Origin: Candidatus Poribacteria bacterium
GTDB lineage: Bacteria > Poribacteria > WGA-4E > PCPOR2b
DNA length: 64,000 bases
Direction of reading: 5' to 3'
Assembly: GCA_028819845.1 (NCBI GenBank)
Contig: JAPPKS010000034.1
Location: 112,217 to 176,216 of the forward strand
Part shown: one piece after another, positions 35,750 to 47,063 of the stretch
How the letters are laid out: every line of letters begins with the position of its first letter
Numbering within the stretch: the stretch's first letter is position 1
The notes under the pieces: generated by a model
The model's database searches: none
What the model saw: only the letters and a program-made list of their open reading frames with translations
Told to the model about the DNA's origin: nothing
Made by a program: the position numbers and the translations under genes

Positions 35750-36511
35750 TTAAGACTCAATCTCCATGTTTTGATAACAGTGGAGCGATGCCAATGTACC
35801 CACAATTGTCACGAGCACAACGTAAATCAGTAGATTGTGAATTGGTCCCAAGATTGCAAAGAAACTAACTAACACTAACTTTGCCATTAGTGCCCAGGAC
35901 ATCATCTGATAGGCTATTGGTCCAATGTTTGAAAAGAGACCTGTTAAAATTATCCCTATGAGGACGCAAATTAATACAACCCAGATGTAATCGCGCCACG
36001 TCAATGGGCCCACACTCACAACACGATGGCGCAGCTTTAAGAACATGACAATTTCGTAGCTCAAAATTGAATACAGTGCAATCGAACTCAATATAGACAG
36101 TTCATACCATTTGACCATCGGCTGATAAGGCGAGTTCATCAGCACCTGAATTTCGCTTCGCAACCCTATGGCAACCGTGAAGAATACCACGGAAATCGTC
36201 AGCAACTGAAACGAAATGCCGAACGCCCAGCGTGTGAAAAACAACCGCACGCGGGATAATGGGCGTGAAAAGACGAACACTTCAGTCCCTGCTGAATCGT
36301 TGAAAAGCACCCAAGCGATTACCATACCCTGTAGACAGGCGATCAAGTTCAATTTCCAATCGGTACGCGCTAACGGCATTTCCTGAAAGAGAACGTAACC
36401 AACGGTTAGTAACAAAACGGGTACATAGAAAGGCAAGACTTTCCGTGCGTCCATTTTTAGAAATTCGATGGACACATACTTCTCTCGTTGATTCATCTGA
36501 TGGTGATACAT
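35750..36511 (-). CDS. ABC transporter permease-like membrane protein
   Basis: From the ATG at 36511, which has AGGAA upstream, the product has 253 residues and six transmembrane segments. Examples are LPFYVPVLLLTVGYVLFQ, WAFGISFQLLTISVVFF and LLIYVVLVTIVGTL. It resembles ABC-2 permeases of the YtrC/YtrF type, with a conserved FVFSRPLSRVRLFFTRW loop in the first third. The frame from 36577 overlaps the ATPase stop and adds no family sequence. Its ATPase lies directly upstream and its GntR regulator one gene further. Confidence 0.8.
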   Translation of the reverse strand: MYHHQMNQREKYVSIEFLKMDARKVLPFYVPVLLLTVGYVLFQEMPLARTDWKLNLIACLQGMVIAWVLFNDSAGTEVFVFSRPLSRVRLFFTRWAFGISFQLLTISVVFFTVAIGLRSEIQVLMNSPYQPMVKWYELSILSSIALYSILSYEIVMFLKLRHRVVSVGPLTWRDYIWVVLICVLIGIILTGLFSNIGPIAYQMMSWALMAKLVLVSFFAILGPIHNLLIYVVLVTIVGTLASLHCYQNMEIES

Positions 36512-36576
36512 AATGGATTCCTGAATTTGTGCAGGTTGGGCACTCCAACTTTTCCGTGGACGCAACCTCCTCCACA

Positions 36577-37521
36577 CTAAGCGATAAGGTGTTTTGATTT
36601 GCGCTTTTGGCGATTCCGACGGTTTCTGTTTCCTTCAGTACCGACGAGCTTCACAAATAGGTCTTCCAAGTTGAAACCGTTAACTTGAACGATTTCGTCC
36701 ACATTGAATTGCTGGCAAAATGCTCGAAAACGCGCATCCTCGAAGTTTCGAATAATGACGACCGTCCCTTGTTCATTTGACTCATAATGTAAAATTTCGA
36801 AGTAGGAATCAAGCGATTCACGGGGTATGTCGTGCGGCAAGCGGAGTTCTCGAACCTCCGTTTTTAAATCATCAAGTGTACCCGACAGATGCAATTGACC
36901 GCGATGGATAATCACCAGCCTATCAATGATACGTTCTAAGTCACTTAAAAGATGCGAAGATAGAAAAACGGTTCGCCGCCCATCGTACACCCGCTCAAGG
37001 ATGAGATCCAAGAATTTGTGCCGAGCGACCACATCAAGCCCCGACGCGGGTTCGTCAAGAATTAGGACATCGGCGTTCTGGCAAATCGCAAGCAGCAGGC
37101 AGAGCCGCCGTTTCTCGCCTTTCGAGAACGACCGGTATTTTTTCCATCGGTTCAAATTCAGATCGAAAAGTAGACGCTCCGCGAGCGCGCTGTCCCAGCT
37201 TGGATAAAGAGACGCGTTGAGTCGTATTGCCTGCTTCGGCGTCATCCAGCCCGGTAAGTGCATGTTGTCTGAAACATAAGCCACACGGTGCCGTTCAACT
37301 TCGGTATGTTTCCACGGATTCTTACCGAGTAGCTCGACCTCCCCTTTGGTGGGATACAGATGTCCCATTATCATCCGAACTGTCGTTGTTTTTCCAGCAC
37401 CGTTGACCCCCAAGAACCCGAAGACCGAGCCCTGCGGCACCGCCAAACTCAGTGAATCCACGGCTCTTTCGCGCTCGAAATCCTTTGTGAGATTGTGTGT
37501 TTGAATGACGTCCTCGCTCAT
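36577..37521 (-). CDS. ABC transporter ATP-binding protein (YtrB-type)
   Basis: A 314-residue ABC ATPase. Walker A is GVNGAGKTTT (39-48), the Q-loop follows, the signature is SFSKGEKRRLC (near 134-144, with SKGE for the usual SGGQ), and Walker B is VLILDEPASGLD. The switch His is in FLSSHLLSDLE. The C-terminal tail carries a small regulatory-type domain. Its start overlaps the GntR stop by four bases (ATGA). With the downstream permease it forms the YtrA-YtrB-YtrC arrangement known from Gram-positive cell-envelope stress systems. Confidence 0.92.
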   Translation of the reverse strand: MSEDVIQTHNLTKDFERERAVDSLSLAVPQGSVFGFLGVNGAGKTTTVRMIMGHLYPTKGEVELLGKNPWKHTEVERHRVAYVSDNMHLPGWMTPKQAIRLNASLYPSWDSALAERLLFDLNLNRWKKYRSFSKGEKRRLCLLLAICQNADVLILDEPASGLDVVARHKFLDLILERVYDGRRTVFLSSHLLSDLERIIDRLVIIHRGQLHLSGTLDDLKTEVRELRLPHDIPRESLDSYFEILHYESNEQGTVVIIRNFEDARFRAFCQQFNVDEIVQVNGFNLEDLFVKLVGTEGNRNRRNRQKRKSKHLIA

Positions 37522-37913
37522 TGCTCCCCTTTCCTGATACTTTGATACTCCGCATCAATAATTAAGTCAATCTCCTCGCGTGTCAACCCAAACCGCAACC
37601 CTTCAACCAAAATTTTCCGGGCATGTTCCGCGACGATTCGGTGAATCTCTTCACTCGCAAGCGAAACCACTTTTGGGGCGACGAACGCACCCTTGCCCTG
37701 ACGCAGTACGAGCACCCCTTGGTGCGCCAACTCATTGTAGATTTTCGCCACGGTAGTTGGATTTATCTTCAGCGTTTTCGCCAACTCGCGTATAGAAGGC
37801 ATACGCTCTCCGGGCTTTAACCCGCCATTGACAATCGTGAGCTTAATCTGCTCAATGACCTGCTGATAAATTGGTTGGCTGCTGTTATAATCAATGTGGA
37901 AAAACATCGGCAC
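37518..37913 (-). CDS. GntR-family (YtrA-type) transcriptional regulator
   Basis: A 131-residue winged-helix regulator. The DNA-binding domain PIYQQVIEQIKLTIVNGGLK and GERMPSIRELAKTLKINPTT is typical. The short C-terminal part (MVAEHARKILVEGLRFGLTRE-type helices) marks the YtrA subfamily, which lacks a large effector domain. It is the first gene of the ABC unit and overlaps the ATPase by four bases. It is likely an autorepressor of the ABC operon; a palindrome overlaps its promoter. Confidence 0.92.
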   Translation of the reverse strand: MPMFFHIDYNSSQPIYQQVIEQIKLTIVNGGLKPGERMPSIRELAKTLKINPTTVAKIYNELAHQGVLVLRQGKGAFVAPKVVSLASEEIHRIVAEHARKILVEGLRFGLTREEIDLIIDAEYQSIRKGEQ

Positions 37914-37936
37914 CTCATCTGTACGGTCTGTATGAT

Positions 37937-37965
37937 AATGTATAATACAATTTTTCCTGTGTCAA
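37937..37965 (-). promoter_or_regulatory. Promoter and palindromic operator of the GntR-ABC unit
   Basis: On the minus strand TTGACA (37960-37965) is followed by -10-like sequence around 37937-37950. The 11-base palindrome TGTATTATACA (37939-37949) overlaps that -10 region. YtrA-type repressors often bind such short palindromes; binding here is inferred. Confidence 0.6.
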
Positions 37966-38410
37966 GTAAATGCTAAAACACTGATTTTTTTCCATTCGCA
38001 CGTTATTTGTGATATACTAAACATTGTACACCGACCTGCAGCAAGGCGGCGATTAACTGCCTGTCAACCGCTATCCTTCACGTCGTATGTCTCGCAAACG
38101 ATAAAGAAATGATGGGAAAATCATCCGCGGAATACCCTTGAAGTTACTGAAAATCCGCCAAAAACGTTCGTCAATCTACTTACCCAAACCGTCTAACGCC
38201 CCGCACTGAAGCCAAACACAACGATTTACGTTTACTCAGATAGAACATGTCTGTGTATATAGGCGGCATCGTTTATCTTTTCATCCCAAATCCTGGTATT
38301 GATGCCACCGAAGTGGCGGCAAAATAGCCAAATATCTGTGGTTTTAACCAAATTTTTCAACCTTGAGGCAACCTTTTTTCATTTTAAGTGTAGAAATTTA
38401 GGTAGAAAAC
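37966..38410. other. Long region upstream of rpoB with no gene seen
   Basis: The 445 bases between the GntR promoter and the rpoB promoter hold no convincing frame. I see a small GCCAC-CGAA-GTGGC hairpin near 38300 but no T-run, and no rplJ/rplL-like coding sequence. A short AT-rich stretch lies just before the promoter. Confidence 0.55.
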
Positions 38411-38439
38411 TTGACATAGGGAAAATCTTTCTGTATAAT
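38411..38439 (+). promoter_or_regulatory. Consensus sigma-70 promoter for rpoB-rpoC
   Basis: TTGACA (38411-38416) and TATAAT (38434-38439) are both perfect and 17 bases apart. They lie about 75 bases before the rpoB ATG. Perfect hexamers at perfect spacing are rare by chance, so confidence is high. Confidence 0.85.
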
Positions 38440-38513
38440 ATTAGGTTTGCGTGGTTTACAAATTGAGTCATTACGCCATCCCCCTTTAACCTTCTAAGCA
38501 TAAAGGTGAAAGT

Positions 38514-41500
38514 ATGCCCCACCGCATCGAATTTGGTAAGCGTGAACGAAAACCCTTCGCAAAAATTCCAGAGATTATGAATCTCCCCGATCTGATTGAG
38601 GTCCAAAAGTACTCCTACGACAAGTTCTTACAGCGAAATGTAGAACCCGATGAACGTGAAGAAATTGGGTTGCAAGCCATCTTCAGCGAAATTTTCCCAA
38701 TTTCGGATTTCAGCGAAACGTCCAGCCTCGAATTTGTTAATTACACCCTTAGTCCGCCAAAATACGATATTAACGAATGCCAATCTCGCGGATTTACATA
38801 TGCCGTTCCGCTCAAGATTCGCGTCCGTTTGGTTTTTCGAGAGCAGGATAAAGACACTGGTGACAAGAACACGATTGACATTAAAGAAAATGAAGTCTAC
38901 ATGGGTGAACTTCCGCTAATGACGGAAAACGGCACATTCGTAATCAACGGTGCGGAACGGGTGATTGTCAGCCAGCTTCACCGATCTCCAGGAGCAACTT
39001 TTAGCGAAGATACCCATACCAGCGGTCAAAAACTTTTCACGGCAAGGATTATTCCGTACCGCGGTGAATGGATCGAGTTTGAATGCGACATCAAAGATTT
39101 GATTCATGTCCGTCTGGCGCGGCGTAAAAAAATGCTCGTTACGGTGCTGCTCCGTGCACTCGGTTGGGAAACCGATGAGCAGATTCTCAAGCTATTTGCA
39201 AATGTCGATAGCTGCGCAATTGTGAACGACCCCGCTACAATTGAAGCACTAGAAGGGCGTATCACAGCCAGTCCGGTAGTCAATCCGGAAACTGGAGAGG
39301 TACTGTTGGAGGCGAATACAGAACTGACAAATGATTGCGTGACTGCGTGCATTGAATCGGGAGTCGATGAGGTTGAAGTATTGGCTGAGAAGGATGCGGA
39401 AGAAATTCGATTGTTAAGGAATACTCTCGAACGTGACCGCCAATCTGATTACAAAGCCGGGCACATTCAAGATCAGGCTTTGGTGGAAATTTTTCGCAAA
39501 CTCCAACCGGGCGACCCCCCAACGATAGAGAGCGCACGCAACCGTTTTGAAAAGATGGTCTTTGACCCGGTCCGATATGACCTGTCTCGAGTCGGACGTT
39601 ACAAGCTCAATGAAAAACTGGGCGGACTCTCCATTTACCACAATGGAAACGGAAAGGTTGATGAGGGTAAACGTACCCTACGGAGAGAAGATATTGCGGC
39701 AGCACTCAAATACCTGATTGACCTCCAAAACGGCGATGGAGTAACAGACGATATCGACCACCTAGGCAATCGACGTGTGCGAGCGGTCGGGGAGTTGCTC
39801 CAAAACCAGGTGCGGATGGGAATAATGCGTGTCACGCGGGCGACACGTGAACGCATGACAATCCAAGAGCTTGAAAACGCCACCGCGACGGATTTAATTA
39901 ACCCCAAACCGCTAGCAGCGGCAATTAAAGATTTCTTTGGTTCTAGCCAGCTTTCTCAATTCATGCAGCAGACTAACCCGCTAGACGAATTGACCCACAA
40001 ACGTCGACTCAGCGCGCTTGGTCCGGGCGGATTGCACCGCGAACGCGCAACTTTCGAGGTCCGCGATGTTCACCGCACTCACTACGGCAGAGTGTGTCCA
40101 ATCGAGACACCAGAAGGCCCATCCGTCGGCTTGATTGTCTCATTGAGCACATATGCACGGGTAAACACCTACGGTTTTCTGGAGACCCCGTACCGCAAGG
40201 TGGTCAAAGGACGAGCTACGGACCAGATTGACTATCTGACAGCGGACAAAGAGGATGATTTTGCGATTGCACAAGCAAATACATTGCTTGACAAACGCGG
40301 GAAACTGGTTGGGGATGGGTTGGTCACACGATATCAGGGGGATTTTCCTCGGAAATCTCCCAAAGAAATTGATTACATTGATGTGTCCCCCAAGCAGATT
40401 GTGGGCGTATCTGCGGCGCTCATTCCATTCCTTGAACATGACGATGCAAACCGGGCATTAATGGGGAGTAACATGCAGCGTCAAGCTGTGCCGCTGATCA
40501 GCCCTGAGGCGCCTCGAATCGGCACTGGCATGGAATCCAAAGCTGCTCGAGATTCGGGCGCAGTGGTGTTGGCGAAGCGCGACGGGACTGTCGAAAGCAT
40601 TTCTGCATCCGAGATTATTATCCGCACGGAAGACGCCTTTCATGTTGACGGCGGGGAACAATCCTTTTCGGAAATGGGGTACGATGTTTACCGACTAATG
40701 AACTTTAGGCGATCGAACAACGGGACATGCATCCATCAACGCCCGTGTGTAGATGTCGGCGAAAAGGTCGAAGCCAGGCAGGTAATTGCGGATGGCACGG
40801 CCACCGATAACGGCGAACTCGCACTGGGCAGCAATGTACTCGTAGCGTTTATGCCGTGGGAAGGCTATAACTTTGAGGACGCCATCTTAATCAGTGAATC
40901 ACTGGTGACTGATGATACTTTTACCTCTATCCACATCGACGAGTTTGAAGTTGAAGCACGAGATACAAAGATGGGGCGAGAAGAAATCACCCGTGATATT
41001 CCCAACCTCCCTGAAGATGCACTTAGCCAGCTCGACGATGAGGGGATTATCCGAGTCGGATCGATTGTCAGACCCGGCAGTATTCTTGTCGGAAAGGTCA
41101 CTCCGAAGGGGGAAAGCGATCTCGGGCCTGAAGAGAAACTGCTGCGCGCAATCTTCGGAGAAAAAGTGGGAGAAGTCCGCGACGCTTCGACGTATGCCAG
41201 GACGGGTGTTGAAGGCGTAGTTATTGATGTCAGGGTGTTCTCTCGAAGAGATAGGGACAAGGATCGCCAAGCTCAGCTTCGGGAAGCCGCCAAAGAGAAA
41301 GAAGTGGAAAAAGAGTGGGAGTCCAAATGTGCACTAATTCAGCAGCGGGAACATACAGAGATTCGAAACGCACTATTGGGCGGGACGCTCGCTAACGAAC
41401 TTCGTACATCCGCAGCAGAAGGTTCGGAAGAAGTGATTGCGGCGAAGCCTGGTGACTTGGTTACTGAAGAGATTATTGACAGCGGCGTTCCCCTTGAGGA

Positions 41501-42431
41501 TATTCGAGTGACGGATTCTGAAGCCATGGAACGCATCGCCCGCATTCGTTATTTGGCCCAAGGACGGGTCGAAGCCTTAACAACGGAAAAGGAGGCGAAT
41601 ATTGAGAAGATTCGCAAGGGTGACGAACTCAAGCCGGGCGTAATTAAACTTGTCAAGGTCTACGTTGCCAATCGCCGAAAAATTGCAGTTGGCGATAAGA
41701 TAGCTGGGCGGCACGGAAACAAGGGGGTAGTCGCAAAAATTCTTCCCCAGGAAGATATGCCGTATTTGGAAGATGGCACCCCTGTGGAAATTGTGTTAAA
41801 CCCATTGGGCGTCCCCTCTCGCATGAACGTTGGACAGATTCTGGAAACACATCTCGGCTGGGCGGTTGAAAAATTAGGTTTATACATCGCAACACCTGTT
41901 TTTGACGGCGCCACAGAAAACGAGATACAAGAATTGCTGAATGATGCCGGTCTCCCGCCAACAGGAAAAGCAAAACTCTTCGACGGTAGAACCGGTGCTC
42001 ATTTCGAGCAGGAAACCACTGTCGGTTATGCCTACATTCTTAAGTTGAACCACTTGGTAGACGATAAGATTCATGCCCGCAGCACAGGGCCTTATTCATT
42101 GGTGACGCAGCAGCCGTTGGGCGGAAAGGCTCAACAAGGCGGACAACGATTTGGCGAGATGGAAGTTTGGGCTTTGGAAGCTTATGGCGCTGCCTACACA
42201 CTTCAAGAGTTGTTGACTATCAAATCGGATGATGTCGCCGGTAGAAGTAAGATATATGAGGCCATTGTCAAGGGCGAAAATGCCCCGGCACCCGGCACAC
42301 CGGAGTCCTTTAACGTGCTAGTTAAGGAGCTACAGAGTTTGTGTCTTGATGTTGACCTTGAGGAAATCGGTGATGTCCCCGAAGAACTAGAGTTTGATGC
42401 GGATGCGACGAATTGGGAGGATAAGAATTGA
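38514..42431 (+). CDS. rpoB: DNA-directed RNA polymerase beta subunit
   Basis: The catalytic beta subunit of RNA polymerase, 1305 residues. The rifampicin-region core [20 protein letters not shown] and [16 protein letters not shown] is intact and wild type at the usual positions. The late [17 protein letters not shown] and the C-terminal [20 protein letters not shown], both near the active centre, are also present. Start: ATGCCCCACCGC after AAAGGTGAAAGT. There is no rplJ or rplL upstream; it has its own consensus promoter. rpoC follows 79 bp later. Confidence 0.97.
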   Translation: MPHRIEFGKRERKPFAKIPEIMNLPDLIEVQKYSYDKFLQRNVEPDEREEIGLQAIFSEIFPISDFSETSSLEFVNYTLSPPKYDINECQSRGFTYAVPLKIRVRLVFREQDKDTGDKNTIDIKENEVYMGELPLMTENGTFVINGAERVIVSQLHRSPGATFSEDTHTSGQKLFTARIIPYRGEWIEFECDIKDLIHVRLARRKKMLVTVLLRALGWETDEQILKLFANVDSCAIVNDPATIEALEGRITASPVVNPETGEVLLEANTELTNDCVTACIESGVDEVEVLAEKDAEEIRLLRNTLERDRQSDYKAGHIQDQALVEIFRKLQPGDPPTIESARNRFEKMVFDPVRYDLSRVGRYKLNEKLGGLSIYHNGNGKVDEGKRTLRREDIAAALKYLIDLQNGDGVTDDIDHLGNRRVRAVGELLQNQVRMGIMRVTRATRERMTIQELENATATDLINPKPLAAAIKDFFGSSQLSQFMQQTNPLDELTHKRRLSALGPGGLHRERATFEVRDVHRTHYGRVCPIETPEGPSVGLIVSLSTYARVNTYGFLETPYRKVVKGRATDQIDYLTADKEDDFAIAQANTLLDKRGKLVGDGLVTRYQGDFPRKSPKEIDYIDVSPKQIVGVSAALIPFLEHDDANRALMGSNMQRQAVPLISPEAPRIGTGMESKAARDSGAVVLAKRDGTVESISASEIIIRTEDAFHVDGGEQSFSEMGYDVYRLMNFRRSNNGTCIHQRPCVDVGEKVEARQVIADGTATDNGELALGSNVLVAFMPWEGYNFEDAILISESLVTDDTFTSIHIDEFEVEARDTKMGREEITRDIPNLPEDALSQLDDEGIIRVGSIVRPGSILVGKVTPKGESDLGPEEKLLRAIFGEKVGEVRDASTYARTGVEGVVIDVRVFSRRDRDKDRQAQLREAAKEKEVEKEWESKCALIQQREHTEIRNALLGGTLANELRTSAAEGSEEVIAAKPGDLVTEEIIDSGVPLEDIRVTDSEAMERIARIRYLAQGRVEALTTEKEANIEKIRKGDELKPGVIKLVKVYVANRRKIAVGDKIAGRHGNKGVVAKILPQEDMPYLEDGTPVEIVLNPLGVPSRMNVGQILETHLGWAVEKLGLYIATPVFDGATENEIQELLNDAGLPPTGKAKLFDGRTGAHFEQETTVGYAYILKLNHLVDDKIHARSTGPYSLVTQQPLGGKAQQGGQRFGEMEVWALEAYGAAYTLQELLTIKSDDVAGRSKIYEAIVKGENAPAPGTPESFNVLVKELQSLCLDVDLEEIGDVPEELEFDADATNWEDKN

Positions 42432-42510
42432 GCGAAGGAATTGTGCCAGATTTTAAAGCATTGAGAAATTAGCAACTGCCCATATACCCCTATGTATAAG
42501 GAGAAGCACC

Positions 42511-45500
42511 TTGGATACAAAGAATTTGAACAATTTTGATGCAATCTCCATCCGAATTGCCTCACCAGACCAAATTAAGAGTTGGGCAAAACAGGCTTCT
42601 TGCAAGAAACGAGCGAGCAAAGTATGGCCTTGTCCGATGATGGGGGAGTGCAACTGCGCCGAGGTTCGTAAACCTGAAACCATTAACTATCGGACGTTTC
42701 GTCCGGAACGGGAGGGTTTATTTTGTGAGGCGATATTTGGTCCCCAGAAGGACTGGGAATGTGCGTGCGGAAAGTACAAACGAATTAAGCATAAAGGGGT
42801 GATTTGTGATCGCTGCGGCGTTGAGGTAACTCAACAAAAGGTGCGCCGGGAAAGAATGGGATATATCCAGTTGGCGGCGCCGGTCTCACATGTATGGTAC
42901 TTTAAAGGGCTGCCATCCCGAATCGGCCTCTTTTTGGATTTGTCTTTTCGTGACATTGAGCGAATACTATACTTTGAAGCGTATGTTGTGCTTGATGTCA
43001 ATGATTCGGAATGCCCTCTGGCGGTTAAGCAGCTTCTGTCAGAAGAGGAGTACAATAAACTCAAAGTTCAGTATGATTTCCGAGCTGAGATGGGGGCTGA
43101 AGCTATCCGCGAACTGCTTGAACGGATAGATTTAGAGCAAGAATCCCAAACACTGCGTGCTGAATTGGACGAAACCGGGAGTAAACAGAAAGCGCGGAAA
43201 CTTTCAAAACGGTTGAAATCGGTGCTCGGCTTTTTGAAATCTGGCAACAAACCGCACTGGATGATTCTTACCGAGGTTCCGGTGATTCCACCGGATTTAC
43301 GTCCACTAGTCGCACTTGACGGCGGGCGTTTCGCAACCAGCGACCTCAATGACTTGTACCGACGGGTAATCAACCGGAATAATCGACTAAAACGATTGAT
43401 GGAGCTACGTGCGCCAGAAGTAATCATTCGGAATGAGAAGCGAATGCTTCAGGAAGCTGTTGATGCGTTGTTGGACAATGGCCGGCATGGACGGGTAGTG
43501 CGTGGACCGGGGAATCGCCCGTTGAAGTCTTTGAGCGACATGCTCAAAGGTAAGGTGGGACGCTTTCGACAGAACTTGCTTGGTAAACGGGTTGATTATT
43601 CAGGCAGATCTGTCATAGTAGTGGGACCTGAACTTAAGTTGCATCAATGCGGCTTGCCTAAGGCAATGGCGCTGGAATTGTTCAAGCCGTTCATCATCCG
43701 AAAGCTGCAGGAAAAGGGATATGCTCACACCATCAAACGCGCCAAAAATATGGCAGAAAAGGTTTCTCCCGAGGTGTGGGAAGTCCTTGAAGAGGTGATT
43801 GACGAACATCCTGTATTGCTCAACCGCCCTCCGACTCTCCACCGCCTTGGGATTCAGGCGTTTCAACCCTCATTGGTTGAAGGCAAGGCAATCCGAATCA
43901 ACCCGCTGGTTTGCACCGCCTTCAACGCTGACTTTGATGGAGACCAGATGGCGGTGCATGTGCCTTTGAGTGTTGAAGCACAGGTTGAATCGAAGTTACT
44001 CATGATGGCTACTCGAAACATCTTGAAGCCCGCTCACGGTGAGGCCACGGCAGTGCCGAATCTTGATGTTGTACTGGGTTGTAGTTTCCTCACGAAATCT
44101 ATTCCTCAAGCAAATCGGGAAAACTCTTGTCAGATTGCAATACCACGGCACTATCAGAATCAACAGGAAGTGATTATTGCCCATGAGTGCGGGATTTTGG
44201 GTCTGCATGACCCGGTATTGCTCCACATTGATGATGCGATACCGCCGGTTGAGACAACAGTGGGTCGGGTAATCTTTAACCAAATAATTCCAAACGACCT
44301 GATGTTCACCAATCCCAGAGTTGAACGCCAAATCCCATTTATCAATTGGGAAATGCAGGGGAAAGATCTTTCACGTCTAGTGTCACGTTGTTTTGATGAG
44401 CTCGGAAACCGGCGTACCGTGGAATTTATTGATGAACTCAAACAGCTCGGATTTCATTATGCGACTGTGGCTGGAATCTCGATTGGCATTGGAGATTTGA
44501 TTGTTCCATCAAAAAAACAGGAATCTATCCAAGCAGCGCGAGAACAAGTGACAGAGATTGACAAGGAATATGCGAGCGGCGGAATGAGCCCAGGAGAAAG
44601 ATATAACAAAGTTATCGATGTTTGGCACCAACTAATTGATGACATCGAAACTGCATTGTTTGAAGAACTAGAACAGGGACGTGACGATGAGATAAAGGGA
44701 TTTAATCCGGTTCATATCATGGTGGATTCCGGGGCACGATCCAGAAAAGAATCGATTCGCCAGATTAGCGGCATGCGAGGACTAATGACCAAGCCATCCG
44801 GGGAAATCATCGAACAACCGATTGAATCGTCTTTCCGAGAGGGATTATCCGTGCTCGAATACTTCATCTCTACACACGGTGCGCGAAAAGGGCTGGCAGA
44901 CACAGCGATTAAGACCGCCAGCAGTGGTTATTTGACCCGCAAATTAGTCGACGTAGCGCAAGACATGATGATTACCACAAAGAACTGCGGGACATTAAAT
45001 GGCATTACCAAGGTGGCTAGCGAGGATGAAGATGACACCTTCTCGGAACGCATCACTGGCCGAACAGTTGCAGATGACATTACAGATCCAAACACAAATG
45101 AAGTCATTATTGCTAGAGATATGCTTATCAGCCGTCAAATAGCGGAGCAGATTGAAGCAGTCGGCGTAACAAGCCTCCGCATTCGGTCAGCACTTACTTG
45201 TGAGGCTGCGCATGGCGTGTGTGCGCTCTGCTATGGTACAGACTTGACAACAGGGCAGTTGGTTGATATCGGGGAAGCAATTGGCATTATTGCTGCGCAG
45301 TCAATCGGCGAACCCGGAACCCAGTTGACGATGCGGACGTTTCATACCGGTGGAACTGTAAGCGGTGGAGGATTCCAATCCCGAATTGAAGCGCGGCATG
45401 ACGGTGTGGTCAAGTACCACAGTGTCAGATTTGTTGAACATCCGGTTCAGGTTGATGATACCTCTTTGGACAAATCAACAACCAAAGGCCCGCCGGAGAT

Positions 45501-46758
45501 TGAAAAGATTGTGCTTTCTCGAAACGCTCAACTACGTATTGTTGATGAAAATGGACGGGTGATTGAGCGGCACGATGCGCAAATTGGTGCTCGACTATGT
45601 GTCGATGAAGGACAGAGGGTGACCAAAGGTGACCCGCATGCCGAGGAGCAGACACCATCACTTCTTCTTGAATGGGATCCGTATCGAGTGCCAATTCTGA
45701 CAGAATATCAAGGGAAAACAGTGTTCCAAGATATTGTTGAAGGCAGGACCATGCGGGAAGATAAAGCTACTGGATTGGCAGAACGGGTGATCATCGAATA
45801 TAAGGGAGAGGATCAACCACGAATCGAAATCTATTCTGACAATGAGGAACTTTTGGCCAGTTACCTTATGCCAACTGGAGCCCACCTCTCCGTGACTGAT
45901 GAGGAAATGGTCACTCCTGGCACCGTTTTGGCGCGGCTTCCACGGGAAACAGCAAAAAGTCGAGACATTGTCACCGGTCTCCCTCGCGTAACCGAACTCT
46001 TTGAAGCCCGTCGCCCTAGGGATGCAGCAATAATCGCCGAAATCGAGGGGCATGTGAAGTTGGAAGGCATCAACCGTGGAATGCGGCAGTTACGGATTGT
46101 GCATACCGATGTATCGAGCAGGCCTTACCGCATTCCGATGGGAAAACACCTAATCGTACACGATGGGGATTTAGTTGAAGCCGGGGAACGCGTGACAGAC
46201 GGTCCGATTAACCCCCATGACATTTTAGAGGTCAAAGGCGAAGAAGCTGTTCAGTCCTATTTGGTGAATGAGGTGCAGGAAGTTTACCGCACACAAGGGG
46301 AACGGATAAATGATAAACATATTGAGGTCATTATTCGCCGGATGCTGAATAAGGTGCGGATTACGTCGCCTGGGAGTACGGAATTCCTTGAGGATGATGA
46401 GGTGGATCGTTCAACGTTTAACCGAGTCAATCGCCACGCCATAAGTGAAGGCGGGCAACCGGCGATGGCGGAGCCAATTCTACAAGGAATTACTAAAGCG
46501 GCGTTAAGTACAGAAAGTTTCATTTCCGCCGCATCGTTTCAGCAGACTACGAATGTGCTGACAAAAGCTACTGTTGTAGGGAAACGGGATTATCTCAAGG
46601 GACTGAAGGAAAATGTAATCATGGGGCGTTTAATCCCAGCGGGAACAGGCGTATCGCAATTCAGGAAAATCGAGATTTTACCGCGAACAGAACCCGAATC
46701 TCCTATGCCGAAAACCGAGTTGCCGATACTGTCCCTTGATGAACAGGCCGCGGACTGA
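42511..46758 (+). CDS. rpoC: DNA-directed RNA polymerase beta' subunit
   Basis: The catalytic beta' subunit, 1415 residues, starting at TTG after AAGGAG. The N-terminal zinc site shows [20 protein letters not shown]. The active-site magnesium loop is [12 protein letters not shown] (near residue 472). The second zinc site reads [13 protein letters not shown], with [16 protein letters not shown] nearby for the trigger-loop region. No large lineage insertions are evident. It is co-transcribed with rpoB. Confidence 0.97.
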   Translation: MDTKNLNNFDAISIRIASPDQIKSWAKQASCKKRASKVWPCPMMGECNCAEVRKPETINYRTFRPEREGLFCEAIFGPQKDWECACGKYKRIKHKGVICDRCGVEVTQQKVRRERMGYIQLAAPVSHVWYFKGLPSRIGLFLDLSFRDIERILYFEAYVVLDVNDSECPLAVKQLLSEEEYNKLKVQYDFRAEMGAEAIRELLERIDLEQESQTLRAELDETGSKQKARKLSKRLKSVLGFLKSGNKPHWMILTEVPVIPPDLRPLVALDGGRFATSDLNDLYRRVINRNNRLKRLMELRAPEVIIRNEKRMLQEAVDALLDNGRHGRVVRGPGNRPLKSLSDMLKGKVGRFRQNLLGKRVDYSGRSVIVVGPELKLHQCGLPKAMALELFKPFIIRKLQEKGYAHTIKRAKNMAEKVSPEVWEVLEEVIDEHPVLLNRPPTLHRLGIQAFQPSLVEGKAIRINPLVCTAFNADFDGDQMAVHVPLSVEAQVESKLLMMATRNILKPAHGEATAVPNLDVVLGCSFLTKSIPQANRENSCQIAIPRHYQNQQEVIIAHECGILGLHDPVLLHIDDAIPPVETTVGRVIFNQIIPNDLMFTNPRVERQIPFINWEMQGKDLSRLVSRCFDELGNRRTVEFIDELKQLGFHYATVAGISIGIGDLIVPSKKQESIQAAREQVTEIDKEYASGGMSPGERYNKVIDVWHQLIDDIETALFEELEQGRDDEIKGFNPVHIMVDSGARSRKESIRQISGMRGLMTKPSGEIIEQPIESSFREGLSVLEYFISTHGARKGLADTAIKTASSGYLTRKLVDVAQDMMITTKNCGTLNGITKVASEDEDDTFSERITGRTVADDITDPNTNEVIIARDMLISRQIAEQIEAVGVTSLRIRSALTCEAAHGVCALCYGTDLTTGQLVDIGEAIGIIAAQSIGEPGTQLTMRTFHTGGTVSGGGFQSRIEARHDGVVKYHSVRFVEHPVQVDDTSLDKSTTKGPPEIEKIVLSRNAQLRIVDENGRVIERHDAQIGARLCVDEGQRVTKGDPHAEEQTPSLLLEWDPYRVPILTEYQGKTVFQDIVEGRTMREDKATGLAERVIIEYKGEDQPRIEIYSDNEELLASYLMPTGAHLSVTDEEMVTPGTVLARLPRETAKSRDIVTGLPRVTELFEARRPRDAAIIAEIEGHVKLEGINRGMRQLRIVHTDVSSRPYRIPMGKHLIVHDGDLVEAGERVTDGPINPHDILEVKGEEAVQSYLVNEVQEVYRTQGERINDKHIEVIIRRMLNKVRITSPGSTEFLEDDEVDRSTFNRVNRHAISEGGQPAMAEPILQGITKAALSTESFISAASFQQTTNVLTKATVVGKRDYLKGLKENVIMGRLIPAGTGVSQFRKIEILPRTEPESPMPKTELPILSLDEQAAD

Positions 46759-47063
46759 TATTTGGTAAAATCATGATGGCAACCGAAATCGTTTAGTCGC
46801 CGTCCGCTTTTTCTGTCTTTTGGTAGTTTTCTGCACTTTCTAGATATACCCAATTCTATGCAGTTCTATGCAGTTCTTCATCGTTGTTGAACTTTCCTTT
46901 CACAAGGTATCCTATTCTACAGCTTAGCGAAATTGCACAATATTCAACTTCGTTGCCTTCGAAAAATTAGCCTTCATGGTTGGAAAATGGTTAAAACTCC
47001 CATTTTCGCTAATGCGTAAGCCACCCGTGCACTCTTCAACCCGAAAAAAAGATTGGTAGCGCA
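46759..47063. other. Intergenic region after rpoC
   Basis: No gene seen in 305 bases. A 10-base direct repeat (TTCTATGCAG) occurs twice in tandem at 46854-46873, followed by the start of a third copy. No clear intrinsic terminator for rpoC was found by eye. Confidence 0.5.

Noticed and set aside
36282-36575. Minus-strand frame of 97 codons inside the permease
   Set aside because: Another frame of the permease gene, which has clear membrane segments.
38299-38312. GCCAC-CGAA-GTGGC hairpin upstream of rpoB as a terminator
   Set aside because: Short stem and no T-run follows.
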